Origin: Pseudonocardia sp.
GTDB taxonomy: Bacteria > Actinomycetota > Actinomycetes > Mycobacteriales > Pseudonocardiaceae
Length of the DNA stretch: 35,408 nt
Reading direction: 5' to 3'
Assembly: GCA_019244295.1 (NCBI GenBank)
Contig: JAFASX010000040.1
Coordinates: 1 to 35,408, forward strand
Shown: piece after piece, positions 1 through 7,345 of the stretch
Layout of the letters: every line of letters begins with the position of its first letter
How positions within the stretch are numbered: position 1 is the first letter of the stretch
Notes under the pieces: generated by a model
Told to the model about the DNA's origin: nothing
The model's database searches: none
The model's input: the letters and a program-made list of their open reading frames with translations, nothing else
Position numbers and translations under genes: made by a program

Positions 1-1
1 C

Positions 2-133
2 TCGTTTCGCAACGGCGCCTGGTGGATCGAGCACGGCTGCCCGGTCCGGGCCCGCTATGGACTCACCATCACCCCGGACACTCAAACCGTGTGGGTAGAC
101 CAGCCCCGCAACACTATCGCCACGCTGCGGTAA
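2..133 (+). CDS. C-terminal end of an unknown protein (partial)
   Basis: An open frame enters from the left edge and stops at TAA 131-133, giving 43 residues. It contains an aromatic WWIEHG segment and ends NTIATLR. Codon choice looks like real coding sequence (many C/G third positions). I do not recognise the family. The true start lies outside the window, so the function cannot be judged. Confidence 0.45.
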   Translation, partial: SFRNGAWWIEHGCPVRARYGLTITPDTQTVWVDQPRNTIATLR

Positions 134-454
134 CCAGCACCCGAGACACATACCCCAAACCCGCCAGGAATGCACGGAAGAACCTAGTCATCCCACGCAC
201 CAGCATCATCTCCCGCACCTGACGGAAGCTCCGGCGGGAAGCAGTGGTAGAATCACCACCGTACCTGACGATCTCCGCCGAGAAGCAACCCCGGTCTCGT
301 AGGCGCGCTGAGTTGATCGTGCGTGATATGCGGATGCTCCTGGGCGGGCCAGTGATTGCTCATGATCACCAATGTGTCATGGGGTGGCTGCGGTGGGAGG
401 GCCAGGGAGGGGTGCGAGCGGGAGCGATCACGGTGCGGCAGGCACAGTGGTGGC
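134..454. other. intergenic region, no gene recognised
   Basis: About 320 bases lie between the left-edge gene fragment and the DUF3817 gene. Open frames here overlap on both strands and none shows a family motif. A short hairpin (GTGGT, 6-nt loop, ACCAC) near 244-259 is the only local structure seen. The DUF3817 promoter is probably in the right half, but no convincing -35/-10 pair was found. Confidence 0.4.
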
Positions 455-805
455 ATGCGGACTTCACTCACCACACGTTGGTTTCGAATCGCGGTCGTCG
501 CGGAGGCGATCTCCTGGACTGGACTGTTGATCGGAATGCTGTTCAAGTATCTGGTGGTGCACACCGCGATTGGCGTGCACATCTTCGGCCCGATCCATGG
601 GGTGCTGTTCCTGGCCTACTCGGTGCTGGCCGTCCGAGTGTGGCGGCGGCAGCCATGGACGAAGCGGATCGGCGTGATCGCCTTGCTCGCGGGTATTCCA
701 CCGTACGGCACTGTCGTGTTCGAGCGCTGGGCCAGTCGCACTGGTCGGCTCAGCGAGGGCGCTCCTGGCGTCCCGCTCGCGGCCGGGGAGCCGGCTGTTG
801 GTTAA
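455..805 (+). CDS. DUF3817 integral membrane protein
   Basis: A 116-residue membrane protein of the DUF3817 family, common in actinobacteria and of unknown function. The family pattern is clear: an N-terminal helix with AEAISWTGLLIGMLFKY, then HIFGPIHGVLFLAYSVLAV, then a last helix ending IPPYGTVVFERW. Three membrane segments are expected, and the conserved His/Gly/Pro loop and the PPYGT..FE tail are both present, so it looks intact. I chose the ATG at 455 (MRTSLTTRW) because homology begins just after it; the longer frame from 356 adds a basic, low-complexity stretch. The ribosome binding site is weak. The gene stands alone, with repeat-rich non-coding DNA downstream. Confidence 0.8.
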   Translation: MRTSLTTRWFRIAVVAEAISWTGLLIGMLFKYLVVHTAIGVHIFGPIHGVLFLAYSVLAVRVWRRQPWTKRIGVIALLAGIPPYGTVVFERWASRTGRLSEGAPGVPLAAGEPAVG

Positions 806-1100
806 GTGGTTGATAAGTGGTTGTCTGGACTCGCTGAGGAGTCGACCGACGTGGTTGTCGAGGCGGCAAACGGCGCTGATCCGATGGTGACTGGACTCGG
901 CGTCGCCGTTTATCGCCTAGAGGTGCCCGAAAGACTCACGAACAGCAATATTGCTGGGCTTGATCGTTACTCATTCGATACATTCCTTCACGGATCGGCC
1001 AAGTCCTGATAACGAAACGCAATCGATTCAGTCTGTCGTGCTTTCGGGACGCGGTCGGACTGGCTCAGTTTGGCCGCTGTCCTCTGAGTCGATGCCGCAG

Positions 1101-1184
1101 TGCGCCTGGTGACCGCTCCGGATTCGGTCGAGACGCCCCTGCTCCCCGGGGCGTAGTCGCTGGAAAGCACGGTCACCAGGCGCA
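1101..1184. repeat. nested inverted repeat, 15-bp perfect outer arms
   Basis: The outer arms TGCGCCTGGTGACCG (1101-1115) and its exact complement (1170-1184) enclose 54 bases. Inside is a second perfect 7-bp stem, ACGCCCC (1133-1139) with GGGGCGT (1148-1154), and an 8-base loop. No open frame of family quality crosses it. It could be a small mobile repeat, a structured RNA or a bidirectional terminator; there is no T-tract. Confidence 0.6.
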
Positions 1185-1284
1185 AGTGATCGCTTGGTGG
1201 GCCAGTACGCAGGGATCAGCACACCGCCTGAGGCGCGTTATGTGGGTTGATTATGGGATTGAAGTTTTCATACTTCACAGCCAC

Positions 1285-1305
1285 GACATTCCTCGGCAGA
1301 ATGTC
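1285..1305 (-). terminator. hairpin downstream of the NUP-family gene, possible terminator
   Basis: GACATTC (1285-1291) and GAATGTC (1299-1305) form a perfect 7-bp stem with a 7-base loop, 60 bases past the stop of the minus-strand gene. A second hairpin (TGAAGT / ACTTCA, 1260-1277) follows in the direction of transcription. Neither has a long U-tract, so the terminator role is a guess from position. Confidence 0.3.
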
Positions 1306-1365
1306 ATGCATCTCATAGGTCAAGGCGCGGGTAGCTAGTGGGGCTGCGGTAGTGACGTCGAAGAT

Positions 1366-2391
1366 TTACTGGGGCGGATGGTTGAGCAGGTAGTGGGCGA
1401 CGGTCGAACCGGCCAGATACGCGTTGTCGATGGCGGGCTGGGCGGCGGGGTAGCTGGTTAACGCAGCCTGGGCGGTTTGCCCGGCGTAGGGTTGGTCGAA
1501 ATCGCTGGCTGTGCGCAAGCTTAAGTAGCGACTGAGAAAGCCGTGGCGGTCGAGCACGGTCGCTGTGGCGGTGTCTTCCATCTGCGTCGTGCAGTAGGTG
1601 CCCTGGTTTTTGGTCCAGATGCTGGTGATGTACTGGGCTTCTTGGGATTGCTGCGAGCCGGTCCAGTAATCGTCACCCGTGACGGTGTCACAGAGGGCGG
1701 TGAATGGCTTGCGGCCGGTTTGCCCCGGAAAGCGGGTCCGACTGGCGGCGGCCTCCGCGTTGTCTGACAGGGGCAGGTTCTTGGTCAGCTCGTAGGCCTT
1801 GTTCACCAGCGCCTCGTTGAGACGAAACACGTTGGTGTGCTGGTCGTCATAAGGCAGATAGCCAAAAGGCACGCTAGGCGCCGCGTCCGGGCCTAGATGA
1901 TGCCCCAGATCCCAGTCCACCACCCAGCGCGCCCACGCAGCAAAGCCCAACGTGCCGATCTGCGGGGACACTCCGGCAATGCCCGACGTGAGGAAATATG
2001 CCTCATGAAAGTCCAGAACCGGATCGTCCAGGATCGCCGACATACTCGCTGCGGCGTTAGCCTTGCCTTCGCCGATGGTAGCCACACACAGCCCTGTGGA
2101 AGCGCAGCGCAACGAGGTCGGCAACGCCGGCACTGCGGTAGTGATGGGCAGCGACTCGTGCGCCAACCAAGGCGCGGTCTCCGGTGCGAACATCGTGATG
2201 ACCAGCACCCGTACCACGAACCTGCCCGGCGATCCCGCGCCGCACGCCGCGCACATCACTACCAGCGTCAAGGTCAACACCACGACCAGTGGTGCGCGCA
2301 GATGACCAACCAGCCCCTGTCGCCGCAGCGCGCCTATCCAGACTGGCGTCGCCGCACCCTCTACTTTCGTCACGTCCTGTGTTCTGGCCAC
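1366..2391 (-). CDS. purine nucleoside permease (NUP) family secreted protein
   Basis: A 341-residue protein of the NUP (purine nucleoside permease) family, whose fold resembles nucleoside phosphorylases and whose founding member is a Candida nucleoside transporter. Recognisable blocks are VLVITMFAPETAPWL near residue 63, GEGKANAAASMSAIL near 107, SGIAGVSPQIGTLGFAAWARWVVD near 136, the TGDDYW and GTYCTTQMEDTAT segments, and LRTASDFDQPYAGQTA near 293. A hydrophobic stretch at about residues 33-50 (PLVVVLTLTLVVMCAAC) predicts export or membrane anchoring; it is not a clean lipobox. The start at 2391 is GTG with a weak ribosome binding site; GTG 2373 is an alternative. Whether the bacterial members transport or bind nucleosides is not established by the sequence. 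Confidence 0.85.
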   Translation of the reverse strand: MARTQDVTKVEGAATPVWIGALRRQGLVGHLRAPLVVVLTLTLVVMCAACGAGSPGRFVVRVLVITMFAPETAPWLAHESLPITTAVPALPTSLRCASTGLCVATIGEGKANAAASMSAILDDPVLDFHEAYFLTSGIAGVSPQIGTLGFAAWARWVVDWDLGHHLGPDAAPSVPFGYLPYDDQHTNVFRLNEALVNKAYELTKNLPLSDNAEAAASRTRFPGQTGRKPFTALCDTVTGDDYWTGSQQSQEAQYITSIWTKNQGTYCTTQMEDTATATVLDRHGFLSRYLSLRTASDFDQPYAGQTAQAALTSYPAAQPAIDNAYLAGSTVAHYLLNHPPQ

Positions 2392-2738
2392 GCAGGAAAA
2401 CTACGCTTCCTGATGATCATCAGTGAGCTGTCCGCGGAAGAAGGCCTCATGGACCACGTTTGAGTCCAAAGACGTTTGGCCGATACCAGAGTCGTTTACC
2501 AGCAAGGATCTCGGCGAGAAACTGAAAGCCATCCATCGTGCCAGTCTGAAACCAAGGCTCTTTCGCTGCCGTGCGTCCATACCGTTTAGCGAGCCCTGAC
2601 GGGGACCCCACTCCACTGACCCTGGTCCAGAACCCCCGTCTGGGGCTGACTGCCACGCTGAACTAGTGATCAACAGCACACCATAGTGGTGCGAGCTTGA
2701 TCAAAGCAGTGTGATGTACTGTTGATCACCGGTATCAT
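2392..2738. other. intergenic region with repeated TGATCA boxes
   Basis: About 350 bases with no convincing gene. Two overlapping minus-strand frames in 2401-2679 look like shadows or decayed sequence and carry no motif. The right part has three TGATCA palindromes and an 11-bp inverted repeat next to the small gene that starts at 2739. Confidence 0.4.
2666..2729. promoter_or_regulatory. operator-like cluster: 11-bp inverted repeat with three TGATCA boxes
   Basis: GTGATCAACAG (2666-2676) is the exact inverted complement of CTGTTGATCAC (2719-2729). Between them lies a third palindrome, TTGATCAA (2697-2704). The TGATCA cores are at 2667, 2698 and 2723. Inside the repeat there is also CACCA-TAG-TGGTG. 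The cluster ends 10 bases before the putative TTG start at 2739, so it could bind a regulator of that gene. Confidence 0.5.
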
Positions 2739-3035
2739 TTGTCGGGCCTTTGCCAGGTTGGTAATTCGCCTACGTTATTCGCTACGGACCGAACGGACCG
2801 CGAGACCTATATCGTCCAGGGCTGGAAGGTGACTGATCCACACGCGCTCGCCGATGTTGGGCCGGTTCCTGATCACGAGGTCTTGAACGAGATCCCGGAA
2901 GACGTGCTGATGTTCTACGTGCGCAGGTACCAGGAGGAGGGGAAGCGCCCGCGCAATCCTCACAAGAGTGGCCGAAAACTACCGCGCCCTCAACGAATCC
3001 CACCCCGTTCCGTCAACACCCCCCAACCCGCATAG
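2739..3035 (+). CDS. small actinobacterial protein of unknown function
   Basis: The region from GNSPTLFATDRTDRETYIVQ (residue 8 on) through VTDPHAL and PDHEVLNEIPEDVLMF matches a small protein type often found in actinomycetes beside XRE-family regulators and DUF6879-like proteins; this is recalled from family knowledge, and the function is unknown. The only in-frame start is the TTG at 2739, because TGA lies in frame at 2712, and its ribosome binding site is weak. The basic, proline-rich last 35 residues are unlike the family and may be a read-through extension. The tail overlaps the tail of the next, opposite-strand gene by 23 bases. No XRE partner is present, so this may be an orphan remnant of that gene set. 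Confidence 0.6.
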   Translation: MSGLCQVGNSPTLFATDRTDRETYIVQGWKVTDPHALADVGPVPDHEVLNEIPEDVLMFYVRRYQEEGKRPRNPHKSGRKLPRPQRIPPRSVNTPQPA

Positions 3036-3261
3036 TGAATGAACTGGCTGACCATCGCTCCTCCCGAATGTCGGCCTGCCACTCTGTGATCACTTCCTGC
3101 GCGTTGCTGTCCGCGTCCAATTCCAATTCGGCGGCATCCAACAAGGCGGCAACAAGCTCCGCCGCGAATTCCTGAGCCTCCTCGTCCCTGAGGTGCCGCA
3201 CCCAGGGAAAGACCAGGGGAAAGACCTTCCCTCGTCCCGGCTCTGGCCACGTTTGCGTCAT
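3013..3261 (-). CDS. small acidic protein, possible antitoxin-like, truncated tail
   Basis: An 82-residue frame with a coherent N-terminal half: TWPEPGRGKVFPLVFPWVRH, then an acidic helical run DEEAQEFAAELVAALLDA and VITEW. Similar short proteins occur in actinomycetes and usually end in a segment like WRATA..KADP. Here the sequence after ITEWQADIREE changes to SASSFTMRVGGC, so the end seems altered by an indel or replaced. The frame runs convergent to the small gene at 2739-3035 and overlaps its end. No function is assigned; an antitoxin role is only a thought from size and charge. Confidence 0.5.
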   Translation of the reverse strand: MTQTWPEPGRGKVFPLVFPWVRHLRDEEAQEFAAELVAALLDAAELELDADSNAQEVITEWQADIREERWSASSFTMRVGGC

Positions 3262-3327
3262 CTGAACGTGAGCTCGACGCTACAGGCGAAATGAAAACAC
3301 GTCTCCGCCTTTGGCACACTAAGGGAG

Positions 3328-4065
3328 ATGCCTGCTTGCCGCTTGCCACGTCGCCGCGCCCGGACCGTCGGGCTGGTCACCGCGTTGGTTGTCATGTTGC
3401 TGACCTGCTTGACGGCGCGCGTCTCGCCCGAGGGCCGGCTGGCCGTTTCGCTCACGGCCGGGCCGGGGCTGCCAGTCGGGGTGCCCGATCCGCCGCCTGG
3501 CACCAACCAGTTGATCACCGTGTTGGCCCCGAGCCCGGGCAGCACCACCGCCACCTTGCAGGCTTGGCAGCGCGCGCCGACCGGCGGATGGCACTCCGTG
3601 CAGGGGCCTCTGCGCGCCCTCGTCGGGTCCGACGGCGTTGGCCGGGCCAGTGAGACCAGCCAGCGCACTCCAGCCGGCATGTTCTCACTCACTCGGGCAT
3701 TCGGCCGGGCCGCCAATCCCGGAACCCGGCTGCCGTACCGCGTGGTAGGCGTTAACGACTGGTGGGTCAGTGACGCGCGCAGCCCTGCCTACAACACCCC
3801 ACAGACCTGTCGGCCGGGCACCTGCTCGTTCGACGAGAGCGCAGGGGAGAACCTTGGGCAGGCTGGCCCGAGCTACGACTACGCGGTGGTGATCGACTAC
3901 AACACCACCAACCCGATCCCGGGGGCTGGTTCGGCGTTCTTCCTGCATGTAGATGCCGGGGCGGGTTCAGCCGGCTGTGTGGAGCTGCCCCGGACCGCCG
4001 TGGTGGCGCTATTGCGCTGGCTGGATCCCGCCCAGCGGCCCCGAATCAGCATCGGCGTCAGCTGA
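3328..4065 (+). CDS. exported L,D-transpeptidase (YkuD family)
   Basis: A 245-residue YkuD-family protein that would act on peptidoglycan outside the membrane, making or editing 3-3 crosslinks, or trimming. The N-terminus has an Arg-rich start and a hydrophobic segment at about residues 14-30, a signal peptide or anchor. The catalytic signature is FFLHVDAGAGSAGCVEL, with His207 and the nucleophile Cys217, followed by a helix LLRWLDP. This matches the actinobacterial subgroup in which the usual SHGC is replaced by a xAGCV form. RTPAGMFSL near residue 113 fits the family's TPxGxF motif. The ATG at 3328 has AAGGGAG directly upstream, which is tight spacing. It lies 49 bases before a polysaccharide deacetylase gene on the same strand, suggesting a cell-wall operon. 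Confidence 0.85.
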   Translation: MPACRLPRRRARTVGLVTALVVMLLTCLTARVSPEGRLAVSLTAGPGLPVGVPDPPPGTNQLITVLAPSPGSTTATLQAWQRAPTGGWHSVQGPLRALVGSDGVGRASETSQRTPAGMFSLTRAFGRAANPGTRLPYRVVGVNDWWVSDARSPAYNTPQTCRPGTCSFDESAGENLGQAGPSYDYAVVIDYNTTNPIPGAGSAFFLHVDAGAGSAGCVELPRTAVVALLRWLDPAQRPRISIGVS

Positions 4066-4114
4066 TCAGGCCACCGCCGGACGCCGCCGCGCCCGGCTGG
4101 GCCATGATGGCGGG

Positions 4115-4978
4115 ATGAGCGAGCTGGACCGTCCGCGCCGGCTACCCGTCGTGGGTCGCCGGGCAGTGCTTCGCGGGGGTGCAGCTGGCCTGTTGTTTGG
4201 TCTTGCCGCCTGCGCGGCACCGACGAACCCGGCACCGACGAACCCGGCACCGACGAACCCGGCCGAAGCCGAGCGCGGATCCCCAGCGCCGCGGTCCCCG
4301 GGATCGGATTCTCCGGGGCCAGGGTCGGCCGGCCCGTCCAGCTCCGGCGGTACGTCCGGCTCGGCCGCGCCGCGCGGGCCGGCGACGGAGTTGGTGCGCG
4401 CCACCTCCGGTCGTCGCGAGGTGGCGTTGACCTTCCACGGCGCCGGCGACCCTGGGTTGGCTCGTCAGGTGCTGGAAGTATTGGCGAGAGGGGACGCGGC
4501 GGTCACGGTGCTGGCGGTGGGCACGTGGCTGGCGCGGTACCCGGGCGTCGCCCGCATGGTCACCGACCTCGGCCACGAGCTGGGTAACCACACCTGGTCG
4601 CATCAGACGATGTCGAAGCTCAGCGTGTCGGCGCAGCGCGAGGAGATCGTGCGTTGTCGTGACCGGATCGTCGCGCTCACGGGCGGCCCGGGTGCGTTCT
4701 TCCGGCAGTCCGCCGCTCAGCATGCGACCGCTACCCAGCTCACACTGGCCGCGGCGGCCGGATACCCTCGGGTGCTTTCCTACGACGTCGATTCACTGGA
4801 CTACATCGATCCTGGGCCGGAAGTCGTCCGCCGGCAGCTACGCTCAGCTAAGCCCGGCAGCGTGGTGAGCATGCATCTTGGTCATCAGGGCACCCTGGCC
4901 GCGCTGCCTGGGGTCTTGACCGATCTGAAGAACAACCAGTTGCGGGCCGTTTCCGCTACGCGATTGTTCGCTCCTTAG
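4115..4978 (+). CDS. polysaccharide deacetylase-like (NodB/CE4) lipoprotein
   Basis: A 287-residue lipoprotein with a twin-arginine-like leader (GRRAVLRG at residues 14-21) and a lipobox LAAC ending at Cys33. A PTNPA repeat and a Ser/Gly/Pro-rich linker lead to a NodB domain from about residue 100. The motifs are ALTFHGAGDPG (motif 1), NHTWSH with metal ligands His159 and His163 (motif 2), FFRQSAAQH (motif 3), DVDSLDY (motif 4) and SVVSMHLGHQGT (motif 5). In motif 1 the usual TFDDG is TFHGAG, so His108 sits where the first Asp should be; this variant recurs in an actinobacterial subgroup, so loss of activity should not be assumed. Start chosen at ATG 4115, because the longer frame runs into the upstream gene. 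Likely co-transcribed with the L,D-transpeptidase. Confidence 0.85.
   Translation: MSELDRPRRLPVVGRRAVLRGGAAGLLFGLAACAAPTNPAPTNPAPTNPAEAERGSPAPRSPGSDSPGPGSAGPSSSGGTSGSAAPRGPATELVRATSGRREVALTFHGAGDPGLARQVLEVLARGDAAVTVLAVGTWLARYPGVARMVTDLGHELGNHTWSHQTMSKLSVSAQREEIVRCRDRIVALTGGPGAFFRQSAAQHATATQLTLAAAAGYPRVLSYDVDSLDYIDPGPEVVRRQLRSAKPGSVVSMHLGHQGTLAALPGVLTDLKNNQLRAVSATRLFAP
4216..4260 (+). repeat. three exact 15-bp tandem repeats inside the lipoprotein gene
   Basis: The unit GGCACCGACGAACCC occurs three times without change (4216, 4231, 4246) and codes for PTNPA repeats right after the lipidated cysteine. The length is a multiple of three, so copy-number change would alter linker length without breaking the frame. 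Confidence 0.9.
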
Positions 4979-5265
4979 CACACCGCAGCGGTCTCCGATT
5001 GAGACCCGATACCACCCACATCGGTACAATGTGGTCGCCGCTATTGATTCGATGGTCTTCGATGACCATACAGTCGCCGAATCGACGGTATCCCGAGAAC
5101 GGCCGGCGTCCGAGCCGTCGCGCCCACCCTATGGCGCGCGACCCGCGCGGAAACCAAGCGCTTACTCACCGACCATTCAGTGCCCGCGCTGCTCAGCGGG
5201 TGGTGTTCGAAATGTCGCGTTGCGCATGGCGCGGCATCGGTCGTTAGCTGGAGGGGAGGCCCAGC

Positions 5266-5421
5266 GTGCCGAGGACGGGCGCGTTGTGGCCACCTGAGGT
5301 CGGAAAACCGTGGCTGGATGTTCCGGCTGACTTCTCGGCGGCCTGGGTGGCTGACATCGTGCTCGGTTCGGCTGGCTATCGTAGCGCGGGCGCGACCCTT
5401 AGGACGGCGGAATCGCGTTAA
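5266..5421 (+). CDS. small ORF with a strong ribosome binding site
   Basis: A 51-residue frame from GTG 5266 to TAA 5419-5421. It is preceded by GGAGGGGAGG with a spacing of about 6, one of the best Shine-Dalgarno sequences in the window. The product starts MPRTGALWPPEVGKPW and contains DVPADFSAAWVADIVL. No signal peptide or known motif is visible. It lies 59 bases upstream of the LuxR-type regulator on the same strand. The rest of the interval 4979-5265 shows nothing. It could be a real small protein or a leader peptide; the family is not recognised. Confidence 0.45.
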   Translation: MPRTGALWPPEVGKPWLDVPADFSAAWVADIVLGSAGYRSAGATLRTAESR

Positions 5422-5430
5422 CGTCAATGA

Positions 5431-5445
5431 ACGATCCCGGATCGT
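5431..5445. promoter_or_regulatory. palindrome upstream of the LuxR regulator, possible operator
   Basis: ACGATC-CCG-GATCGT is a perfect 6-bp inverted repeat with a 3-base centre, ending 35 bases before the regulator's ATG. Position and symmetry fit a binding site, perhaps for autoregulation. No experiment or consensus supports this. Confidence 0.3.
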
Positions 5446-5480
5446 CCTCGGATAGTCGGCTTCTTCTTTGAGGAGTAGGC

Positions 5481-6323
5481 ATGCGTCCAGATGGCGTCAA
5501 TGTTGCCACCATCAGCACAGCGGAGCACGGCTCTTGGAACGGTCGGGGCATCGCGCTGAGCGGATCTCACCGAGACCACGTGATTAGGGTGCTGGACGGG
5601 ATGCGCGCGCTCGGTATCGAAGCCAATCTCCCCGCGGCCGAGCAAGTCTATGACTACCCGACCGCGCATGCCGCTCTCGGACTGTCCTGGGACCGGGTTC
5701 TGGCCGCGTTGAACGCGGCTGTGTCGAACACAGTCGCGGTGGGTACGGCCGGGCGTGCCAACGGCTCGGCGACGGCGACGGACCTGTCGCGGCATCTGGC
5801 GTTGCTGGATCAGATCAAACGCGCTGATCACAACCTGATGGTGGAACGAACTCGGCAGCATGACCTTGCGTTCGCCAGGATGCACGAAGCGTTGGCCGTG
5901 CTCCGTGAACCGGACTCGACCGCAGCGCTCATCGAACAGGCCGCGGCCGCCACCTGTGTGCTTGGTTTCGATCGGGCCATTCTGCCTCGGATCGAGGATT
6001 CCGGCGGACCCGCGCCGGCTCCTCGGGCGCCCGAGCCTCCTGGGTTCGTGGCGCAAGTGCCGAGCTACGGGGATTACCTCCCCACAGGGGGCGACAACAG
6101 GGGCCTGACCAGGCGCGAGATAGAGGTACTGCGACTGATGGCGGTCAGTGACACCAACAGTCGAATCGCGCGGCGGTTGGTGATCTCCGAGGGTACGGTC
6201 AAGTCCCACGTCAAACACATCTTGCGCAAGCTGAGAGCGGCCAACCGCGCGGAAGCTGTTTCCCGGTGGCTCCGCATGGAATGCGAACGCGCAGGCTCCT
6301 GGAGCGCTGGGCTGGGAATGTGA
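5481..6323 (+). CDS. LuxR-family transcriptional regulator, shortened sensor region
   Basis: A 280-residue regulator with a C-terminal LuxR/GerE helix-turn-helix at about residues 210-268: LTRREIEVLRLMA, then ARRLVISEGTVKSHVKHILR. The middle holds a helical segment (HLALLDQIKRADHNLM, then FARMHEALAVLREP) and VLGFDRAILPRIEDSG, which then passes straight into a Pro/Ala linker. In larger actinobacterial relatives with the same helical segment, the equivalent of GFDRAILPRI opens a GAF-like sensor domain; here that domain seems mostly missing, although the frame stays open. The start ATG has GAGGAGTAGGC upstream. It is followed after 38 bases by the ABC ATPase gene, which it may control. Confidence 0.85.
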   Translation: MRPDGVNVATISTAEHGSWNGRGIALSGSHRDHVIRVLDGMRALGIEANLPAAEQVYDYPTAHAALGLSWDRVLAALNAAVSNTVAVGTAGRANGSATATDLSRHLALLDQIKRADHNLMVERTRQHDLAFARMHEALAVLREPDSTAALIEQAAAATCVLGFDRAILPRIEDSGGPAPAPRAPEPPGFVAQVPSYGDYLPTGGDNRGLTRREIEVLRLMAVSDTNSRIARRLVISEGTVKSHVKHILRKLRAANRAEAVSRWLRMECERAGSWSAGLGM

Positions 6324-6361
6324 TTTCCCTGTCCTGAGACTCGACGCCCAGGGAGCCGGCC

Positions 6362-7321
6362 ATGCCACCCAAGACCGAGGTAATTCCGCCTGAAGTGGTG
6401 ATCGACAACGTCACCGCCATCATCGGTGAGTCCGCCGTGCTGCACCGGCTGACGTTGGTCGTGCCGGCGGGTCAGGTGACCGTGCTGATGGGCCCCTCCG
6501 GGGTGGGTAAGACCACCTTGATCAAGCACGTGGTGGGTTTGCTGGAGCCCAGCGGCGGCACCGTCCGGATTGGTGGCCAGGACATCTGGGAGATGTCCAA
6601 AGAGGAACTGCGGGAAGTCCGCAAAGGCATGGGCGCGATGCTTGGCGGGCACAATCTGTACAGCACATCGGTTTTCAGCTCATTGAGCGTGCTGGACAAC
6701 CTTCTTTATACGTTGGAGTCACTGGGGGTGCCCGAGTCCGAGCGCCGCCACAGGGCCATGGCACGGCTGAGTGAACTGCGCTTGATGGATGACCTCGAGC
6801 GCAAGCCCGAGGAGCTGCCGGCGCACGCGATCAAGCGATTGGCGCTGGCCAGGGCGCTGGTGGCGGATGCCCCGCTGACCGTGCTGGATGAGATCGATGT
6901 CGGCATGGACGCCGAGCACAGCGCGGCGATGGTCAACGCGGTGCGCGGCCTGCGTGCGCGCACGGGCTGCACTCTGCTGCTGACCACGCATAACCTCGGC
7001 CTTGCCCGTTCGGTCGCGGACAATTTGGCGATCATGGTGAACGGGCGGATCGTGGCGTTCGGCCCGCCGGGGGAGGTGCTGGACGGGATCCAATCCACCG
7101 AGGACTTCGACCGCCGATTCGAGTTCTCGGATTACGTCGGCCCGCCCCGGCTGGAAGACGTCGAGGCCGCCGCGGTGCGCAAGCGGCCGAAAACACGTAA
7201 GGTCTACCACCTCACTATTGTTCCACAGATGGTGATTATCGCGGTTATTGCGCTGATCCTGATTACCGCCGTGTTCCTGGCGGCGCGGGTCTTCGCGTCC
7301 GGCACGCTCTTGCTGTTCTGA
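6362..7321 (+). CDS. MlaF/Mkl-like ABC ATPase with C-terminal membrane anchor
   Basis: A 319-residue ABC ATPase most like the MlaF/Mkl ATPases of lipid (Mce-type) importers. Walker A is GPSGVGKTT (44-52), Walker B ends TVLDE (Glu177) and the H-loop His is at 210 (LLLTTH). The signature motif is degenerate: where LSGGxxxR is expected, the sequence is LPAHAIKR (residues 152-159). The D-loop region reads IDVGMD instead of PTSGLD. A basic linker (KRPKTRK) leads to a hydrophobic segment at about 286-306 (VIIAVIALILITAVFLAARV), so the ATPase is tethered to the membrane. No YrbE-like permease or Mce protein is nearby. It could energise a distant transporter or be a regulatory ATPase. It sits in an apparent operon with the LuxR gene upstream. 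Confidence 0.85.
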   Translation: MPPKTEVIPPEVVIDNVTAIIGESAVLHRLTLVVPAGQVTVLMGPSGVGKTTLIKHVVGLLEPSGGTVRIGGQDIWEMSKEELREVRKGMGAMLGGHNLYSTSVFSSLSVLDNLLYTLESLGVPESERRHRAMARLSELRLMDDLERKPEELPAHAIKRLALARALVADAPLTVLDEIDVGMDAEHSAAMVNAVRGLRARTGCTLLLTTHNLGLARSVADNLAIMVNGRIVAFGPPGEVLDGIQSTEDFDRRFEFSDYVGPPRLEDVEAAAVRKRPKTRKVYHLTIVPQMVIIAVIALILITAVFLAARVFASGTLLLF

Positions 7322-7345
7322 CGTCAGGGCCCCCTCATCGACCGA

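Larger units (their letters stand above)
806..1365. other. gene-poor region with several inverted repeats
   Basis: A 560-base stretch between the DUF3817 gene and the stop of the NUP-family gene. A 67-residue frame starting with GTG at 806 has no recognisable motif and is not called. The right half holds a long nested inverted repeat (1101-1184) and two smaller hairpins (1260-1277 and 1285-1305). The last two lie just beyond the 3' end of the minus-strand gene and could act in its transcription termination. Confidence 0.45.

Noticed and set aside
806..1009. 67-residue frame directly after the DUF3817 gene
   Set aside because: GTG start without a ribosome binding site, no recognisable motif, and AT-richer codons than neighbouring genes. 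Treated as non-coding.
2401..2679. Minus-strand frames that might be a transposase remnant
   Set aside because: No DDE or IS-family motif and no terminal repeats could be seen; the two overlapping frames are equally poor.
5041..5427. 128-residue minus-strand frame
   Set aside because: Arg/Pro/His-rich, no motif, and it overlaps the small plus-strand gene that has a strong ribosome binding site.
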